Positions 48,130 to 57,472 of a DNA stretch of 64,000 bases are shown piece after piece; position 1 is the first letter of the stretch; every line of letters begins with the position of its first letter. This DNA is from Holophagae bacterium. Its GTDB lineage: Bacteria > Acidobacteriota > Holophagae > Acanthopleuribacterales > Acanthopleuribacteraceae. The translations under genes and the position numbers were made by a program. The notes under the pieces are model-generated. The model was given only the letters and a program-made list of their open reading frames with translations. It ran no database searches and had not been told where the DNA came from. The stretch covers positions 868,001 to 932,000 of the forward strand of contig JAUIFE010000001.1 of NCBI GenBank assembly GCA_030429565.1, read 5' to 3'.

Positions 48130-49809
48130 CTAACCGGAAAAACGGGTGCGCAACATGTCGCGCATAAAACTGCGCTTTATCGACTGATCAGTCAGCGCGG
48201 CATGTTGCCACCACCAACCGTCACCCGCCATCGCCACCGCCGCCGCGACAAAATGAGTGCACACTTCGTGAAAGTCGTCGTCACTGAAGTTGTGGCTCAT
48301 GATCAGGCGACCACTACCAACCCAGCTCAAAGCCAAGCCCTGCGCTCGTAAGTAATACTGAAACATCCAGTTATAGCGACTAGGTTGGGTGTAGGTAATC
48401 GTCCAAATGGACACCATATTGGCGATTCGGACCGGTAGCTTCTCCGTTGCCAACATTTGGTTTAGTTTGGCAACGCGCGCCGCCCAAAGCGCTTCCAAGC
48501 CTTCGTAAGCCGCCAAACGCTCCGGCGCCGACACCTTGCGCAAAAACGCGTTCATGGCACCTAACACCACTGGATGCGAGTTAAAGGTGCCGCGCGCAAA
48601 ACACAAATCGGTCGGCCGATTTTCCCGAAAACGCTTCATGGTCGCCGATTTACCGCACACCACGCCGACCGGGAAACCGCCACCGAGGGTTTTGCCGTAG
48701 GTCACCATGTCGGCCTTAACGCCGAAGAATTCTTGGGCGCCGCGATAGGCCAGACGAAAACCGACAAAAACCTCGTCGAAAATCAAAATGATGCCGCGTT
48801 CGCTGCAGACCGCGCGCAATTCTTGTAACCAGCGTGTATAGGCGCCACGGTCAAAAGCCGCCTTGCGATCACTGTTAATCAGCATCGCGTCGCCCGGTGC
48901 ATTGGCATTGGGGTGCAACGCTTGCAAGGGGTTGACCAACACACAGGCGATGTCCTTGCGTGTTCGCAACACCAGCAAGGTCTGTTGGTCCATGTCTTTA
49001 AGCGTGTAAACGTCGCTGTTGTTGCGCGCATTACCCACGCCTGGCTGCACGCCGTCCCACCACCCGTGGTACGCGCCGCAAAAACGCACTAGCTTGGGTT
49101 TGCCCGTGTTGTACCGCGCCAAACGTACCGCTTGCATAACCGCTTCCGTGCCCGACATGTGAAACGAAACCTCGTCCAAACCGGAAATCTCTTTGAGGCG
49201 CGCCACGTTGTCGGCAATGATCGGGTGGTACTTCCCCAAAACCGGGCCGAGATCTTTGGTCAGCGCCAAACCTTCTTCCATACATTCCTTGTAGAAGTCG
49301 TAACCAAAAACGTTCACCCCATAGGAACCGGTTAGATCGTGAGACCAATTGCCGTCCAGGTCGCGAACCCGCGTCCCCGCCGAGGCCGCCAGTACGTGGC
49401 CGATTTTCATGTGGTTGCGCACGTAATTGCGAAACGGAAAAGGTACGCGGTAGTGGTTGGTAAACCGCACATCGGAAATGCCGTCTTCCAGGGTTTCGCT
49501 GAGCGCGAGGGTTTTCGGCGAACGTTGGGCAAAACCGGCGGCAAGGCGATCAAAGGCTGCTTTGCGCTGTTCGGCGACCTCAACCGGGGCGCCGTCACAC
49601 TGAAAAAAACGCGCTTCGTCGTATTCGAAAAAAGGCACCAATTTAGCCATTCGCCGCGACATTTTTGAATGACCGCGCAACGAGGGATGTTTTGCCCGCG
49701 ACAAACGTAGCCGAACATGGAGTCGGTACAACAGATAAACCACCACGACGGCGGCAAGAATTTTTAACAACAAAAGGCGCACCTCGTTTCGGCCACGCGG
49801 GAACGGCAA
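48130..49809 (-). CDS. Membrane-anchored class III (glutamate-1-semialdehyde-type) aminotransferase
   Basis: 559 residues from a TTG; a GTG 9 codons in is an alternative (both ribosome sites are weak). An N-terminal membrane helix LLLLKILAAVVVVYLLYRL precedes a PLP fold-type I enzyme. The core has SFHMSGTEAVMQAVRLAR, FCGAYHGWWDG and IILIFDEVFVGFR (Asp for PLP N1), with the PLP Lys in TYGKTLGGGFPVGV (about residue 369). The catalytic part resembles glutamate-1-semialdehyde aminomutase, but the anchor and a long N-terminal region (about 40-140) are not part of HemL. A role in a specialised lipid, polyketide or cofactor pathway is more likely than heme synthesis. No pathway partners are nearby. 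Confidence 0.78.
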   Translation of the reverse strand: MPFPRGRNEVRLLLLKILAAVVVVYLLYRLHVRLRLSRAKHPSLRGHSKMSRRMAKLVPFFEYDEARFFQCDGAPVEVAEQRKAAFDRLAAGFAQRSPKTLALSETLEDGISDVRFTNHYRVPFPFRNYVRNHMKIGHVLAASAGTRVRDLDGNWSHDLTGSYGVNVFGYDFYKECMEEGLALTKDLGPVLGKYHPIIADNVARLKEISGLDEVSFHMSGTEAVMQAVRLARYNTGKPKLVRFCGAYHGWWDGVQPGVGNARNNSDVYTLKDMDQQTLLVLRTRKDIACVLVNPLQALHPNANAPGDAMLINSDRKAAFDRGAYTRWLQELRAVCSERGIILIFDEVFVGFRLAYRGAQEFFGVKADMVTYGKTLGGGFPVGVVCGKSATMKRFRENRPTDLCFARGTFNSHPVVLGAMNAFLRKVSAPERLAAYEGLEALWAARVAKLNQMLATEKLPVRIANMVSIWTITYTQPSRYNWMFQYYLRAQGLALSWVGSGRLIMSHNFSDDDFHEVCTHFVAAAVAMAGDGWWWQHAALTDQSIKRSFMRDMLRTRFSG

Positions 49810-50012
49810 AACGACGCACCGGGTGGAGCCGTGAATAGTGCATTATTGAAAGCAGCTTCGAATTTACCGTCAAAAGTCGATGAGTTTTTGGTTGCCCGAA
49901 GCCGCACTGCCATATGGGGTAAACCCGCATGATTCAAAGAGATCGAAACACTAGCAGCCGCACCACAGGCGCGCCGCGTTGATCACAGGAACCAAAATCA
50001 GCCCTTCCGAAA
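49810..50012. other. Intergenic region, nothing recognised
   Basis: About 200 bases between the aminotransferase start and the terminator of the M6 protease gene. The sequence has no ORF of note. It should carry the aminotransferase promoter, which I cannot place. Confidence 0.4.
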
Positions 50013-50062
50013 CCAAAAAAAACCGCCGCAACGGGAACACGGCGGTTCCCCTTGCGGCGGTT
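50013..50062 (-). terminator. Rho-independent terminator of the M6 protease gene
   Basis: On the - strand, AACCGCCGCAA (with an inner GGGAAC/GTTCCC stem) pairs with TTGCGGCGGTT and runs into a T-tract. It is about 90 nt after the stop codon. Confidence 0.88.
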
Positions 50063-50154
50063 GATTGGGAGGGCGGCGGGGCGCGTCAGGCCGACGCTTC
50101 CCGCCAACCGTGACGCGCTGCGAGCTTACAGTGCGTCACGGGCACGGTTGCAGA

Positions 50155-52830
50155 TTATTGGTAACGAATACTGAGGTTGTAAGTCAGGCTGTAGCGGCTG
50201 TCGTTGTAAACCCGAACCCAGTAGGTGCCGGTTTGACCGTTGGTCGCATAGCTGATTTGTTCGCTGCTGCCGGACTTAAGCGAAGCGGCGACGATTTGAC
50301 CGCTTGGACCCCACAGGTAGAGATCGGCATCGCCGTAGCCACGACCGGTCACATTGAGATCGATGGTACCGCCGGTTACCGAAATTTGGTAATCGGTGTA
50401 GCCGTAGCCGCCAAGTCGACCTGAATCGTTATAAGTCGTGCCGGATTCGTAAGTGGCTTGCAGACGCGCATCGGCGAAGTTGCTGTAACCCCACACCAGG
50501 ATGTAATAGGTACCGGCGCTGGGTGGCTCGAACACCATCACTTCAGCATTGCCTGGCTGCTCCGAAGCCCACTGACGACTGTCTTTGGTCGGGCGGCTGT
50601 TGTAGGAAACAAACAACTCGCCGTCACCGCTGCCGCCGGTCAGCGACAAGGTCAACTTACGCGCCCCCTGAGGCACGTCGACTTTAAACATTTGCCCTTG
50701 GTTGGCGGCACCGGACACAACCACCGCAATTCCGTTTTCAAGCGTGCGCTCCGGCGTTTCGTAACTTGCCGTCAAACGCATGCCGCGGTAAGCGCTCCAA
50801 GCGTGGACAGCCAGGAAGTAATCGCCCGCTGCCGGATTGGCGATGGCAATCGCTTCAGTGGTTGCCGGATCAGTTGATTTGGCGATGAAAGATTCGGTCG
50901 TTGCAAGTTGATTGCGGTGCAGGTAGAGGTCGGCATCACCGCTGCCGCCACTGGTCTGGAAGCGCAGGTTCACCGCCCCGGCGGGAACCGATAATTTGTA
51001 GTGAACAAATTGGCCGGCGTCGGCGCTAAGGTTCGCGAGGTTGGTGTTGTTGTCGATAGCCACGATTTCACCGCTACCGTCGCCACCGTCGCCACCGTCG
51101 CCACCGTCGCCACCGTCGCCACCGTCGCCACCGTCGCCACCACCATCGGCGGACGTATCGGCAGTCATCACATCGCCAGGCGCGGAAACGTTGTAAAGAC
51201 CAAAGCCTGAAGCGCTGCCGTCGTAGTAACGGCTGCCAGGGTTGGTGCTGTTATCCCATTGATCGTTGTTACCACGGTAGAAGAGGTGGGTGTGGTGACC
51301 CATCGAGTAGTTTTGCGACAATAGAGAACCGGCCGCATTGCTCGCTTCAACCACCGTCACACCTTGACGCGCGTTGGCCGAGCTATTCAGGTCGTTGCCG
51401 CCGTTACCTTGTGTGGTGTCGATGTGTTGGATCAACAAACCACCGGTCCAGGCTTGGCTGTTGCCGTTGATGCGTTGCGACAGGCGCGGTAACATGCCGC
51501 GATCCCAACCGATCGGCGCACGGTTCTCAACCAGGAAAAATTCGTCGTTGCCTTTGCTACCTTGCAGTAAAACAGGCGTTTGACGGTCGCTAAGCGCCGC
51601 TTCGAAGGTCAGGCGTTGGCCGTCGGCAGGGCGACGCGCTTGGCTCCACTGCAGGAAGTGACGGCACCAGGCATCCATGGAAACGGGCGTACTACCACCG
51701 CGTTCGCCGGGCTCGTAACCCCAGGAACCACCCGCCATCAGCGAGAAAATGCCCATGCCGGCGTTGCCGCGGTTGATGTCGTACAGGTCGGGAAGACCGC
51801 ACATCAAGTGACCCAGTTCGTGGGCGATGACGCCCATCGGGTGAATGCCGTCGTCGTTGGTCAACTCACCGTTCAGTGCCCAGGAAGGCAGCTCGACACC
51901 ACCGGCCATGACGTCACCCCGACGCCAAGCACTCCATTTGTGGCCCCATACGTTCGGGGATTTGGCAGTTGACGCCGCATCGTAACCGGCAACAATGAAA
52001 TAAACGACGGTTTCGTCGAGGGTCAAGCGACCGTCGCGGTTGTCATCGAGCGCGTTAAAATCAACATAACGCGAAGCCGCAGTCAGGGCCGCATTGATCC
52101 AGCGGGTTTCCACTTGGTACTTTTCACTCGCGCTCATGTTGGAGCGACCGGTATTGGGGTGATTGATGTTGTTGAGGCGCACGGACACAATGCCGGCCGG
52201 GTGGTTGGCTTGGCTGTGGTTGACACCACGCGTTTGAATCAAACCAAATGAGTTGTCATCGTAAAAGTTTTTGACCGTTTTGCGACCGGGCGTACCGTCA
52301 AAAATGATGTCGTCCCAATTCTGTGCATTGGTGTCAAAATTCTGATCGGCAAAAGCGACGCGGATGAACAGGAGGTCACGCGCGCCGGTGACCAACTCGG
52401 GATCGTACTTTTGGCTGATCGAACGCGATTGCGGTTGCACGCCGTGGCCATGGTCTTCGCGTTGTGCAACGGTTGTTGGAAAAAAGTCACCGCGCAATTG
52501 GCGGTAAGAACGCTCGGGGCGCAGATGTTTGACAGCAGCAGTGGGCGCATCCTCGTCGGGCAGCACAACCACCCCGGAAGGCACCAAAGCCCCGCGTTTA
52601 GAACGAACCGCATATTCCCAACGACCGTTCTCTTCATTTTGTAGAATCGTGTAACCGTCTTTTTCGACGTAGTTTACCCATTCGTCGCCGACAATGCTCG
52701 CGGCGAAGCGTTGGCCCTCATCGCCGAGCCAAATGACGGCGTCGGGATTGGCCGGTCCGGCCAGTGCGCTGGTGCAAAAAAAGCACAACATCGATAGCAA
52801 CACTAAAGCGTAAGTGATACTTACTTTCAT
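50155..52830 (-). CDS. Secreted M6-family metalloprotease with three PPC-like domains
   Basis: 891 residues from the ATG at 52830 (AGAGGAGAAAC upstream). The frame is open 18 codons further, without a ribosome site. A signal peptide ends near ALAGP. The zinc motif HELGH in GVIAHELGHLMCGLPDLYD (about 335) and the surrounding sequence match immune-inhibitor-A type M6 peptidases. A flexible linker of GDG repeats (about 563-585) leads to three C-terminal beta domains. The first two (LRFQTSGGSGDADLYLHR, LSLTGGSGDGELFVSY) are pre-peptidase C-terminal domains. The third (VTGRGYGDADLYLWG) is the same fold. PPC domains are often removed after secretion. The target is likely host or prey protein. It has its own transcript. 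Confidence 0.9.
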   Translation of the reverse strand: MKVSITYALVLLSMLCFFCTSALAGPANPDAVIWLGDEGQRFAASIVGDEWVNYVEKDGYTILQNEENGRWEYAVRSKRGALVPSGVVVLPDEDAPTAAVKHLRPERSYRQLRGDFFPTTVAQREDHGHGVQPQSRSISQKYDPELVTGARDLLFIRVAFADQNFDTNAQNWDDIIFDGTPGRKTVKNFYDDNSFGLIQTRGVNHSQANHPAGIVSVRLNNINHPNTGRSNMSASEKYQVETRWINAALTAASRYVDFNALDDNRDGRLTLDETVVYFIVAGYDAASTAKSPNVWGHKWSAWRRGDVMAGGVELPSWALNGELTNDDGIHPMGVIAHELGHLMCGLPDLYDINRGNAGMGIFSLMAGGSWGYEPGERGGSTPVSMDAWCRHFLQWSQARRPADGQRLTFEAALSDRQTPVLLQGSKGNDEFFLVENRAPIGWDRGMLPRLSQRINGNSQAWTGGLLIQHIDTTQGNGGNDLNSSANARQGVTVVEASNAAGSLLSQNYSMGHHTHLFYRGNNDQWDNSTNPGSRYYDGSASGFGLYNVSAPGDVMTADTSADGGGDGGDGGDGGDGGDGGDGGDGSGEIVAIDNNTNLANLSADAGQFVHYKLSVPAGAVNLRFQTSGGSGDADLYLHRNQLATTESFIAKSTDPATTEAIAIANPAAGDYFLAVHAWSAYRGMRLTASYETPERTLENGIAVVVSGAANQGQMFKVDVPQGARKLTLSLTGGSGDGELFVSYNSRPTKDSRQWASEQPGNAEVMVFEPPSAGTYYILVWGYSNFADARLQATYESGTTYNDSGRLGGYGYTDYQISVTGGTIDLNVTGRGYGDADLYLWGPSGQIVAASLKSGSSEQISYATNGQTGTYWVRVYNDSRYSLTYNLSIRYQ
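51074..51142 (-). repeat. 9-bp tandem repeat coding a GDG linker
   Basis: About seven copies of CACCGTCGC (read on the + strand), coding (Gly-Gly-Asp)n in the M6 protease linker. It is a slippage-prone microsatellite; a unit change alters linker length by three residues without a frameshift. Confidence 0.9.
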
Positions 52831-54121
52831 AAACTGTTTCTCCTCTTCTGTGGCAAACACGGCAAGGCCAAAGTGATCCGGCACGAGGACGCCTCGATCA
52901 GGCGAACGGCGCGGTTCACTTCATACCGAAACAGGTGACCCCGACGCGACCTTATGGGTCGAAACGACATCCTTCAGACGCCTGGGTCGGTCTCGTTAAT
53001 CGGTTTCCATCGTTGGGCCGGTTCATCGCGGATGATCGGAACCCAAAACGGATATTTTTTGCAAAGTCTGAGCGGTCGTGGAAAAACGAATCTGCAAGAA
53101 CCGACGCCTGGCGTCACTCGGTCTCACTTCTCAGGCAATCTATTTGTTACCAATGGTTTCATTTCCCACGAACACCGCCAAAGCTTTGCCGGCAGCAGTA
53201 ATTCCTTCCGTGATGATCGTGATGATTTGGTGGTAATACGAGTCGGAGAATCGGTTTTGGTGAACCCAAAACAGTGGTGATCCATCCGCCTCGAGGCAGA
53301 CGTCAATAAAGGGAAAACAAGGCGTGATAACCCGTCGCAGGTCTCACCATCACGCAAAAATAGTTTCGTTCACACCGTCTCTCAAGAGAACACATTGACC
53401 CAATGTCCTGTTCTCACCGGTGGCGAAAGCCATTCTTCCTGTTTCTATGCTTTCATCCAAATAGCGTCTAGTGCTACGTGGTATGACATTATCAGGTTCA
53501 TTAAAAAGAACGCTGATGTAATTCAAATAAACGGGAACCATCAAACGTGTCCCCAATCGCAAGGATCATCCTAAACAACCGCTCCCGGGATTGCAAAGCA
53601 TTTGCAAAGCAACTGTGAGCAAATGCCAACTAGATCACAACGCCACAACGCCGACAAACACCTTTGCCTCCACCAACATCATGGCGACAACAGCGCCGCC
53701 CTCATCCTTCTTTTCTTTGGTTATCAAGGCTTTAGCAACACATCACACACACCTAAAAGCCAGGTGTCCGCTCACCCGAAATCCTAGCTTTCGCATCGCC
53801 ACCGCCCTACTCCGTGTGATTTGCGACATCTTCCCCCGCGCAATCTCCTGTCTACCAAACAACTAGCAAGTGCGAATCCTCCACCAACAGCACGACAGTT
53901 TCCCGACTTGGTGGCAACGAGCGGCTGAATTGAGAATACCCGCCGACCCTGAACCACCAGGCGATCCGGCTTAATTTCCTTTCACAAACGGCTTTCGCCC
54001 ATTCGCTCTGGACATAATTCCCCTACGAGTAACTGTCAAAGACTTGGAAAGGCGAAACCCTAGACACCCCGGCCTACGTACAACTATGACAACAATCAAA
54101 CCATAAAATGGGAGGTGGCCG
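52831..54121. other. Large intergenic region, no gene recognised
   Basis: About 1.3 kb. The sequence up to 53400 is the upstream region of the M6 protease gene; the rest precedes the dioxygenase-like gene. No ORF has both a ribosome site and a protein-like product. The sequence is less G+C-rich than the genes around it. The stretch TAAAAAGAACGCTGAT (53502-53517) also occurs at 38-53. A hidden regulatory RNA cannot be excluded, but I recognise none. Confidence 0.45.
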
Positions 54122-54781
54122 ATGCTAACCCGTCGCGCTTGGCTGCAACGTTTGGTAGGCACGATCGGTGCTGTTTCTGTAGGGGACCTGGTGGCAAGCT
54201 GTCCAACCACCCCGCGGATCGGCTACGGCCCCTTTTACCCCGGCAACGCCATTCCCAAGCTGGTTGACCTCACCAACGGCGGGAAAGCCGTCGGCGACAT
54301 CATATATGTAACCGGCCAGGTCACCGACGCGGATTGCACACCCTTGGCGGGCGCCACGGTTGAAATTTGGCAGTGCGACAACAAAGGCCGCTATAAACAC
54401 GAACGCACGAGTCAGACCGATCTCGACCCCGGTTTTCACTATTTCGCACAGGCCGTCACCAATCAAGACGGACGCTATTCTTTTAAAACACTGATGCCGG
54501 TTCGTTACGGGCCAACCGGCTTCGCACGTGCGCCGCATATCCATTATTTGGTACGCAAGCCGGGCTACCGCGAAGTTGCCACCGAAATGCACTTCGCGGG
54601 CACGGACTATACCACCGTGCAGGCAAGCGACGGCGTACTGAATTCAGTAGCGGCCGAGGCGCGCCCAACCCTGCTCGCCCCGCTATTACAAAAGGCCGAA
54701 GCCGCCGAGCAAATCACCGATTACGATGGACGCACGCCCTGTCGCCTGTTCAATCTCACCCTGGCCAAAACGGTCGGCTAA
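54122..54781 (+). CDS. Intradiol dioxygenase-like Tat lipoprotein
   Basis: 219 residues, ATG with GGGAGG upstream. The leader TRRAWLQRLVGTIGAVSV resembles a Tat signal, followed by a lipobox-like LVASC (Cys27), so it may be an exported lipoprotein. The body matches the intradiol ring-cleavage dioxygenase fold: GPFYPG near 36, VTDADCTPLAGATVEIWQCDNKGRY (Tyr ligand), YSFKTLMPVRYG (Tyr ligand) and APHIHYLV (two His ligands). The Fe(III) ligand set appears complete. It is shorter than the catalytic subunits of protocatechuate dioxygenase, as in extracytoplasmic members whose substrate is unknown. No catechol pathway genes are nearby. Confidence 0.8.
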   Translation: MLTRRAWLQRLVGTIGAVSVGDLVASCPTTPRIGYGPFYPGNAIPKLVDLTNGGKAVGDIIYVTGQVTDADCTPLAGATVEIWQCDNKGRYKHERTSQTDLDPGFHYFAQAVTNQDGRYSFKTLMPVRYGPTGFARAPHIHYLVRKPGYREVATEMHFAGTDYTTVQASDGVLNSVAAEARPTLLAPLLQKAEAAEQITDYDGRTPCRLFNLTLAKTVG

Positions 54782-55121
54782 CCGGTGCGGTCACTGTGGG
54801 CTGAGTCACTTTTCACCAAGGCTTCATTTAACGCAACATGACACTTCTTGAGAAAATTCGGTTTTTCGTGCTCTAATGCAGCGTCGACGCCGTTTTGGCC
54901 GTCACTGCAACCGTCACTCCGGCCTGCATCGTCACCACAACGACAAGCCAACTCGAAAAATCCGTCAAAGACTCGTCTTCCTTTTGACGAATAAGCCCTA
55001 TTTCCTCCAATAACACGGCTGACGGACCCGAGTTACCATAAAAAAGCAAACAAGGACGGCGATCATCCGCTAGAATAGGCCCGTCCTTCCCTGCTCACAT
55101 CTTCCACCAGGAGCCGACTAT
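54782..55121. other. Intergenic region, weak promoter only
   Basis: About 340 bases before the cytochrome-like gene. A TTGAGA near 54848 followed by TCTAAT with an 18-bp spacer, and a TAGAAT near 55073, are possible promoter elements. No gene is seen. Confidence 0.4.
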
Positions 55122-55124
55122 TTG

Positions 55125-55733
55125 ATGTCGCAATCCCCGATTTCTTCTTCCAATTTCCTCGATGATACCGGTGTTCACAGGCTTCCCGAACCAACCAAAC
55201 CCTTACGCCTCAAAACCATCGGCCTCTATTCGGTTCTGGCTGTTTCCCTGTGCATCAATCTGCTGCTGCTCAGTGATCTCGGTCGCACATCGCCACCACC
55301 GACACTCGACGATCATCCCTTCACGGCACGCGCCGTCCTTGCCGGCGAAGCACACGAAGAAGAAGTGGAATTGGCGCTTTATATGGGTCGCATGCAGCAA
55401 TACACCCAAAAATTGGGTTTTGCCATCGACCACAAGAACCAACCACTGGCCGCTTTTTACCATCATGAGCTAGAGGAAAACCTGGACGAAATCATCAAAG
55501 AAGTGAAGCAGTACGACGGCATGCCGATTGCCGCACCCGCTAAATCCATGACCTTGCCGCACGTCGCCCTCTTGGAAGAAGCGCTCGAAAAAGGCGATTG
55601 GGAACAAATCGCGCTGCACTATCGCAACGTCGTCAATTCCTGCAACATGTGCCACCAACAAACCAAGCACGGCTTTATTAAGATCACCACCACCACCGAC
55701 GCCGGTCCCTTCAATCAGGACTTTCGCCCCTAG
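55125..55733 (+). CDS. Membrane-anchored cytochrome c'-like monoheme protein
   Basis: 202 residues from the ATG at 55125; a TTG one codon earlier has better spacing from AGGAG. A single helix (about 34-50, IGLYSVLAVSLCINLLLL) anchors the protein, leaving the rest in the periplasm. The C-terminal half is helical, with four amphipathic segments, and ends with the heme motif CNMCH (in VVNSCNMCHQQTKHG, about residue 180). A late CxxCH after a four-helix region is the layout of the cytochrome c' family. Possible roles are electron carriage or gas binding. No heme-lyase genes are near. Confidence 0.75.
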   Translation: MSQSPISSSNFLDDTGVHRLPEPTKPLRLKTIGLYSVLAVSLCINLLLLSDLGRTSPPPTLDDHPFTARAVLAGEAHEEEVELALYMGRMQQYTQKLGFAIDHKNQPLAAFYHHELEENLDEIIKEVKQYDGMPIAAPAKSMTLPHVALLEEALEKGDWEQIALHYRNVVNSCNMCHQQTKHGFIKITTTTDAGPFNQDFRP

Positions 55734-55894
55734 GCAGTGCGTTTGCACCCGCCCTCGAACCGCTTTCGGTTTTCTCCATGGTGACCCGCGTATTTGCGCT
55801 AGAATGTGAGCGCCGTTGACATGCGGGGTATTCGGTCCCTGCCGGACGCCGTCCGTCCGGCTGCTTCAGCCACCGTCGCCAACCGTTGCCCCCG

Positions 55895-55954
55895 CTGTTT
55901 CCGAAGGGCACACCGACGTGCTTCACAGCGCCCACCCTCCTGTTTCCGAAGGGC
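55895..55954 (+). repeat. Short direct repeat in the lpd leader
   Basis: CTGTTTCCGAAGGGC occurs at 55895-55909 and 55940-55954, a 45-bp period, about 65 nt upstream of the lpd start. It could be a binding-site pair or chance. The frame is open through it, but the coding start downstream is clear. Confidence 0.5.
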
Positions 55955-56017
55955 TCACCCCTGACACGGGCGCCGGCGTCATACGATCACATTACTCTCG
56001 ATCCGGAGGAAGGATTC

Positions 56018-57418
56018 ATGAACGAACTCAATGTCCATAGTGTTGTGCTGGGTGCGGGACCCGGCGGGTACGTGGCCGCAATTCGCTTGGCGCAACTCGG
56101 CGTCGACACCTTATTGGTCGAAAAAGAATACTACGGCGGTGTTTGCCTGAATGTCGGCTGTATTCCTTCCAAAGCCTTGATCCATGTCGCCAAATCCTAT
56201 GAATCCATTGGCAAAATGAACGACTTCGGTATTAGCGCAGACGCCCCGGCCATCGATTTCAGCAAAACCCAAGCCTGGAAAAATAAGGTCGTCGGCCAAT
56301 TGACCGGCGGCATTAAAACGCTGGTCACCAAAAACGGCGGCAAGGTCCTCGAAGGTACCGGCACGATTCTGGGTACCAATCATTTACGCGTGATGGCCGA
56401 GGACGGCACCGAAACCAAAGTCCGTTTTGAAAACCTGATTATCGCCACCGGCTCTTCGCCGATCCACATTCCCACCTTCCCGGTCGGCGGTCGCATCTTG
56501 GACTCCACCGGCGCCCTCAACTTAACCGAGATTCCCAAGCATTTGACCTTAATCGGCGGCGGCTACATCGGCCTCGAATTGGGTTTCGTTTACCGCAAAC
56601 TGGGCGCGGAAGTCACCGTTGTGGAAATGATGGACAGCGTGCTGCCAGGCTTCGACAAAGACGTCGTGAAAGCCATGGCGCGCAAATTAAAGAAGGCCAA
56701 GTTTGAAGTCTTGACCGGCGCCAAAGCCAAAAGCTACCGCGAAACCGCCGACGGGCTGAGCTTGACCGTGGAACACAAAGGCAAAGACATTACCGTGGAC
56801 ACCAACTACCTGTGTGTCACTGTCGGCCGCCGGCCCAACAGCGGCGGACTCGGCCTCGAAAACGCGGGCATTCAACTGGACGAGCGCGGTTTCATCAAAG
56901 TGGACAAGCAACTGCGCACCAATGTTGCCAACATTTATGCCATCGGCGATGTTGCCGGGCAGCCGATGCTGGCCCACCACGCATCCTACCAAGGTGAAAT
57001 CGCCGCGGACGTCATTGCCGGCCACCACGCAAGTGCCGACGCCAAAGTCTGTCCAGCGGTTGTTTTTACCGACCCGGAAATCGCCACCGTCGGCATGAGC
57101 GAAGACGAAGCCAAAGCAAGTGGTCGCGAAATCGCCATTGGTCAATTCCCGTTTGCCGCCTTGGGTAAAGCCAAAGCCGGCAACGATACCGAAGGTTTTG
57201 TCAAAATCATTAGCGATAAACAAAGCGAAGAAGTGCTCGGCGTGATTATTGTCGGGCACAACGCGGGCGACCTCATCGGCGAAGCCACACTCGGAATCGA
57301 AATGGGCGCCTTCCTCGATGACTTCAGCCTGACGATCCACCCGCACCCAACCTTGACCGAAGCCTTGATGGAAGCTGCCAAAAAAGCCAAAGGTCAAGCC
57401 ATTCACGTGCTCAACTAA
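56018..57418 (+). CDS. lpdA: Dihydrolipoyl dehydrogenase
   Basis: 466 residues from the ATG at 56018, with GGAGGAAGG upstream. The frame is open 44 codons further without a site. Reoxidises dihydrolipoamide in pyruvate or 2-oxoglutarate dehydrogenase or the glycine system, using FAD and NAD. FAD motif GAGPGGYVAA, redox disulfide GGVCLNVGCIPSK (Cys-x4-Cys near 43-48), NAD motif GGGYIGLELG, and C-terminal catalytic His in HPHPTLTEA are all seen. No E1 or E2 genes are beside it, so which complex it serves is open. A TAGAAT box near 55799 may be part of the promoter. Confidence 0.96.
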   Translation: MNELNVHSVVLGAGPGGYVAAIRLAQLGVDTLLVEKEYYGGVCLNVGCIPSKALIHVAKSYESIGKMNDFGISADAPAIDFSKTQAWKNKVVGQLTGGIKTLVTKNGGKVLEGTGTILGTNHLRVMAEDGTETKVRFENLIIATGSSPIHIPTFPVGGRILDSTGALNLTEIPKHLTLIGGGYIGLELGFVYRKLGAEVTVVEMMDSVLPGFDKDVVKAMARKLKKAKFEVLTGAKAKSYRETADGLSLTVEHKGKDITVDTNYLCVTVGRRPNSGGLGLENAGIQLDERGFIKVDKQLRTNVANIYAIGDVAGQPMLAHHASYQGEIAADVIAGHHASADAKVCPAVVFTDPEIATVGMSEDEAKASGREIAIGQFPFAALGKAKAGNDTEGFVKIISDKQSEEVLGVIIVGHNAGDLIGEATLGIEMGAFLDDFSLTIHPHPTLTEALMEAAKKAKGQAIHVLN

Positions 57419-57472
57419 CCCTTGAAGTCGGCGGCGGTTACGTCGCCGACATGACCTGGCAAGGACGTGACC

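Noticed and set aside
53124-53280. Riboswitch-like pieces (GCCAAAGCTTTGCCGGCAG) near 53175
   Set aside because: The match is only partial and no consistent fold was found on either strand.
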